A stretch of 64,000 nt of DNA from Acidovorax delafieldii 2AN (lineage in GTDB: Bacteria > Pseudomonadota > Gammaproteobacteria > Burkholderiales > Burkholderiaceae_C). This document shows positions 61,166-64,000 of this stretch, piece by piece. The notes beneath the pieces were generated by a model. The model saw nothing but the letters and a program-made list of their open reading frames with translations, was not told the origin of the DNA and did not search any database. A program made the position numbers and the translations under genes. The stretch is taken from NCBI RefSeq assembly GCF_000175235.1, contig NZ_ACQT01000001.1, forward strand, positions 1 through 64,000, written 5' to 3'. The stretch's first letter is position 1. Each line of letters begins with the position of its first letter.

Positions 61166-63434
61166 GTTGAAGTTCTTTGAGATCAGCCATGAGCGCGTCG
61201 TAGCGCTTCAGGGTGGCGGTCCTTTCCTTGATATGCGACTTCAGGGACTGGATCTGCTCTTCATAGTGACCGAACAGCGCAGCGCCCACATCCACATCCT
61301 TAAGTCTATTTTCGTAGGCCAATGCGAGGTTCCGGCCGGAAAGGCTGGCGGCCTTCTGGAGTTCGAGGAGATAGTTCTGGGCTGCTTGATCAAAGCATTC
61401 CGCCGCGGACCCCTTCAAGGTGCCGCTGCGCGTCAGATCATCGGGCAGCGCCGGCAGCTGCGGGTCGTCAAAGCTGCGTAGCTCGCCAATGGCGGTCAGA
61501 CAGGCCTGCTCCAAGGCGATGCCGTCGATGTCTCGGTCTGCCAGCACCTGTGTTTCACGTAAGCGGCCCATTACGGAGCGCACCAGTGATTGGCGCAGTT
61601 TGGTCCGCTGCACTGTGACTGCCTCCTGCTGTGCACGTTCTAGGTTCAGATGGAGGCTCTCCAAGGCGTTCCGCACGGTGCCGGCCTTGATCGTCTGGAC
61701 GGTTTGGGTTCGGGTTTCCTGGCCGCCGCCCCACAAATTGCGAGCGATCCAGGCCCCTACGCCGTCAGAGTCAACAGTATAGGATTCCACCCCCGTGCCA
61801 CGCGCACCCTCGGCAGCTCGGCGGGCCTTGCCGAAGACCGCATCGGCCGCCGCCGCCAAGGCGGCTTCCAGGGCGGCCGTGCTGTCGTCCGCAGCGTTCT
61901 GAACGGCTAGGTTGACGACGCTGGTTCCTCGCGTTTTCGCTGATTGCAGGGCCTTCAATTGGTCTTCCAGCCCCTCTCCCGTGGCTGCCTCCGCCGTGGC
62001 GCGGTTGTGGCCCAGAATCTCCAAGGAATTGGTCAGGCTTTGGGCGAGAACCTGTCCTCGGTCTTGGACAAAGTCCTGGACCGACGAGGCCTGGATCGAT
62101 TCCTTTCGTTCCCGAACGTGTTCCAGGAGACCCCTCGTCTTGGCTATGCCTGCCAAGGACGTCAGGTGTTCACGCGACGCTTCAGGTGTACCAAAGGCCG
62201 CAGGGTAGAGCTTGCCCAGCATTTGCTGAATGTGACGTGTATTGGTGTCCCACTCGCCTTTCGGCTGCACCAACAGCGCATGGGACACGCTGGAGGTCAC
62301 TACCAGGCGGTCCTGCAAGCCAGAAAGCAACTGCGCCACGCCGGGATTACTTCCTCGCTGAGCGGCGAGGATTTGCCGGGCCTGCTTGGTCAAGATTTGC
62401 TGCACATCCGCAAGAGCTTCTGGCAATTGCCCACCAAACTTGCGTTGCACGCTGCCGAACAGCTGGTTGTCCACTTGGCTGGCAACCAGAAATACTTCCC
62501 GGACGCCTTCTTTCTTGCCGAGTCGATCCATCAGCTCTAGGTCTTGTGCATTCAGGAACTGGCCTGCGGGGCTGACGACAAACACGGCGTCGCAACGATG
62601 CAACTCGCGGTAAGTCCGTGTTTCCCTCGATGGAATCGGGTCATTGATCCCCGGGGTGTCCACCACCTCCAAATCCTTCAGACCTGGCAAGGGCAGGTAC
62701 AGCCGCAGGCAATTGGTGAACGGAGTGAACCGACCGTTGGCACCGACATAGTCGGCTAGGCGTTCGCGCAGTGCTTCGATAGAGTCGGCCTCTAGTTGAA
62801 TCGTCTCGCCGTGGCCCCACTGGACAGGCATGCCGCCCGCTTGCAGGATGCGGTCATGCATGTCCTTGGCGGCGCCGAGCAGTGGATCCTGGTCCAGTTC
62901 CCGGCGAACAGCCTGTTGAAGGCGTTCCGGGTCCATCGGCGGCGCGGGGCGTCCTCCGAATGTGGGCGGGCGCGCATTCTGCTGGGCTAGCCGGGCTTCG
63001 AGACGGGCCTTCAGTTCCCGCTCGTACTCGGCCGCCAGCCGGGCCATCTCCGCGAGATCTTTTTGCTCGAATGGCTCGACTTCTGCTCGCGGCAACTCGC
63101 CGTAGGCCAACACCGTCAGTGATGCCGTCATCGGTGTTGCGGCCTTGGGTAGAACGTCCTTTCCGTCAAAGAGCAGTGCATTCAGCAACGAAGACTTGCC
63201 GGCCTTGACTCGGCCAATGATGCCCACGCGCAGTTGGCGGCCTTCACGGGCTTTTTCCGCGATGGCAGATTGAAGCGCGTCGGCGTTCAGCCAGTTGCTC
63301 TCCTGTATCTTGCCGCGAAGGCCTCGGGTCAGATCAGGGTGCTGGTCCAGCACTTCATCGAACCGCGACAAGCGGTCCATCAATCGAGCTACTTGCTTGT
63401 CCAGTGTTTTGCTTGTGATCATGGAAAGCTTCAT
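61155..63434 (-). CDS. Dynamin-like GTPase, larger LeoA/CrfC-like member (first complete gene of operon)
   Basis: The product has 759 residues. The P-loop is GRVKAGKSSLLNALL (74-88), with VLPKAATPMTASLTVLAYG (switch I), DLEVVDTPGIND (G3) and a non-standard G4-like VASQVDNQ. The GTPase domain carries a large insert (about 115-220) rich in charged helices. The C-terminal 400 residues are helical and resemble the stalk of bacterial dynamins (LeoA, CrfC/YjdA types); one part (LWGGGQETRTQTV) contains a glycine-rich loop that could be a membrane paddle. It starts 8 bases after the gene that runs off the right edge. Membrane remodelling or sensing is the predicted role. Confidence 0.85.
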   Translation of the reverse strand: MKLSMITSKTLDKQVARLMDRLSRFDEVLDQHPDLTRGLRGKIQESNWLNADALQSAIAEKAREGRQLRVGIIGRVKAGKSSLLNALLFDGKDVLPKAATPMTASLTVLAYGELPRAEVEPFEQKDLAEMARLAAEYERELKARLEARLAQQNARPPTFGGRPAPPMDPERLQQAVRRELDQDPLLGAAKDMHDRILQAGGMPVQWGHGETIQLEADSIEALRERLADYVGANGRFTPFTNCLRLYLPLPGLKDLEVVDTPGINDPIPSRETRTYRELHRCDAVFVVSPAGQFLNAQDLELMDRLGKKEGVREVFLVASQVDNQLFGSVQRKFGGQLPEALADVQQILTKQARQILAAQRGSNPGVAQLLSGLQDRLVVTSSVSHALLVQPKGEWDTNTRHIQQMLGKLYPAAFGTPEASREHLTSLAGIAKTRGLLEHVRERKESIQASSVQDFVQDRGQVLAQSLTNSLEILGHNRATAEAATGEGLEDQLKALQSAKTRGTSVVNLAVQNAADDSTAALEAALAAAADAVFGKARRAAEGARGTGVESYTVDSDGVGAWIARNLWGGGQETRTQTVQTIKAGTVRNALESLHLNLERAQQEAVTVQRTKLRQSLVRSVMGRLRETQVLADRDIDGIALEQACLTAIGELRSFDDPQLPALPDDLTRSGTLKGSAAECFDQAAQNYLLELQKAASLSGRNLALAYENRLKDVDVGAALFGHYEEQIQSLKSHIKERTATLKRYDALMADLKELQHGA

Positions 63435-63442
63435 TGCGTGAG

Positions 63443-64000
63443 TCAGAGCACCTGATGTGCACGGGCCAGCGCCTGTACTTCGGTGCGCAGCGCCAAAACT
63501 GCCGCATGCATCCCATCCTTGTTGGCCGCTTGCATGTGCTTCTTTGCCTGCTGCAAAACATTCTGCTGTGCTTGCAGTTGTTGTTCGAATGCATCGGCCA
63601 CAGCTGCAACGGCCTGATCGTTGGCGTTCGCCAGGAACGTGGCGACTTCGGGACGAAGGCCCCGGAGTACATCAGGGATCAGTTCTTCGCGGATGGCCTT
63701 TTTGGCCTGTTCGAGCCTTTGCCCCTCTCCGACCTGGCCAAGCAAGTGCTCCAGCAGCGATGGGAGAATCAGCGCAGCGATTTTCAAAATCGGATGCGGG
63801 AGCATCTTGCCTACTACCGCCGCACCGCCCAACCAACGAGCCGCCATGCCGAGAGTCTTTCCTGAGCTGCTTCCAAGTGAGGACAACAGCAACGGCAACA
63901 GATCTTCCTGCAAACCCTTCAACACGGTGCCGGCCCAACCTTCAGTAATCTGAATTTCGCTGCGCAGGCCGCTCGCATATGCTTGCGTAAATTGACTTAC
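63443..64000 (-). CDS. Dynamin-operon protein, N-terminus outside the window
   Basis: The frame is open to the right edge: upstream of the GTG at 63925, codons continue to base 64000 (protein-like text QAYASGLRSEIQITEGWAG), so the real start is outside. The visible 185 residues contain a hydrophobic segment (HPILKIAALILPSLLEHLLG) and a helical C-terminus (FEQQLQAQQNVLQQAKKHMQ). It looks like the C-terminal part of another dynamin-like or partner protein, similar to the stalk end of LeoA/CrfC types (REELIPDVLRGLRPEV). It is the first gene of the operon seen here, ending 8 bases before the next. Confidence 0.6.
   Translation of the reverse strand, partial: VSQFTQAYASGLRSEIQITEGWAGTVLKGLQEDLLPLLLSSLGSSSGKTLGMAARWLGGAAVVGKMLPHPILKIAALILPSLLEHLLGQVGEGQRLEQAKKAIREELIPDVLRGLRPEVATFLANANDQAVAAVADAFEQQLQAQQNVLQQAKKHMQAANKDGMHAAVLALRTEVQALARAHQVL

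Noticed and set aside
1-64000. tRNA or rRNA genes
   Set aside because: I saw no cloverleaf-like sequence with conserved TTCGA arm or rRNA signature on either strand, though weak tRNA-like remnants at integration sites could escape reading by eye.

Overview
The window reads as accessory DNA from a Burkholderiales bacterium, most likely Comamonadaceae. That assignment is an inference from the style of the genes and their high-GC codon use; I could not search a database. It looks like a plasmid or a plasmid-derived mosaic. It carries an iteron origin with a RepB-type initiator (36306-39364), a parABS partition locus (31799-33939), the remains of a second, actin-type partition locus (20051-21620) beside a repeat array and a MobI-like gene, an H-NS-like protein, an AbiE toxin-antitoxin pair, a large tyrosine recombinase, and several decayed integrase and transposase fragments.

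Layout. 1-2592: two minus-strand genes for membrane-anchored proteins of unknown function; the second runs off the left edge. 2688-3848: an intact IS5-family element flanked by CTAG target duplications. 4402-5834: a small secreted protein and an Mrr-type endonuclease with a zinc ribbon. 6106-12448: a tight five-gene minus-strand operon encoding a calcineurin-like phosphoesterase, a GASH-type helical protein, two P-loop GTPases and a GAP1-type GTPase-associated protein. It matches the NTPase-centred conflict systems predicted from comparative genomics. 13091-14038: a HEPN-like protein with a possible frameshift tract. 14519-17258: a LexA-like box, a DsbD fragment and a 765-residue tyrosine recombinase.

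17912-30905 is the decaying plasmid backbone: an ADP-ribosyltransferase toxin and an HU protein, each interrupted by an in-frame TAG; a frameshifted ParM; the repeat array; MobI; long gene-poor stretches; AbiE next to integrase remnants; and H-NS. 31799-39364 is the apparently intact replicon (parS sites, parA, parB, iterons, repB).

39884-57318 is a catabolic island: GST, LysR, aldehyde dehydrogenase, class III CoA-transferase, two GMC oxidoreductases, a complete branched-chain-amino-acid-type ABC importer (with a fused permease-ATPase), an AMP-forming acyl-CoA ligase, a MocR regulator and a divergent class II HMG-CoA reductase. Together these suggest uptake and oxidation of an alcohol or polyol to an acid, its CoA activation, and a link to mevalonate or HMG-CoA.

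57648-64000 is a four-gene minus-strand operon with three dynamin-like GTPases and a fourth protein that runs off the right edge. It resembles the bacterial dynamin (LeoA/DynA-type) modules linked to membrane surveillance or phage defence. The best candidates for under-described systems are the GAP1/GASH GTPase operon, the dynamin operon and the HMG-CoA-reductase catabolic island.
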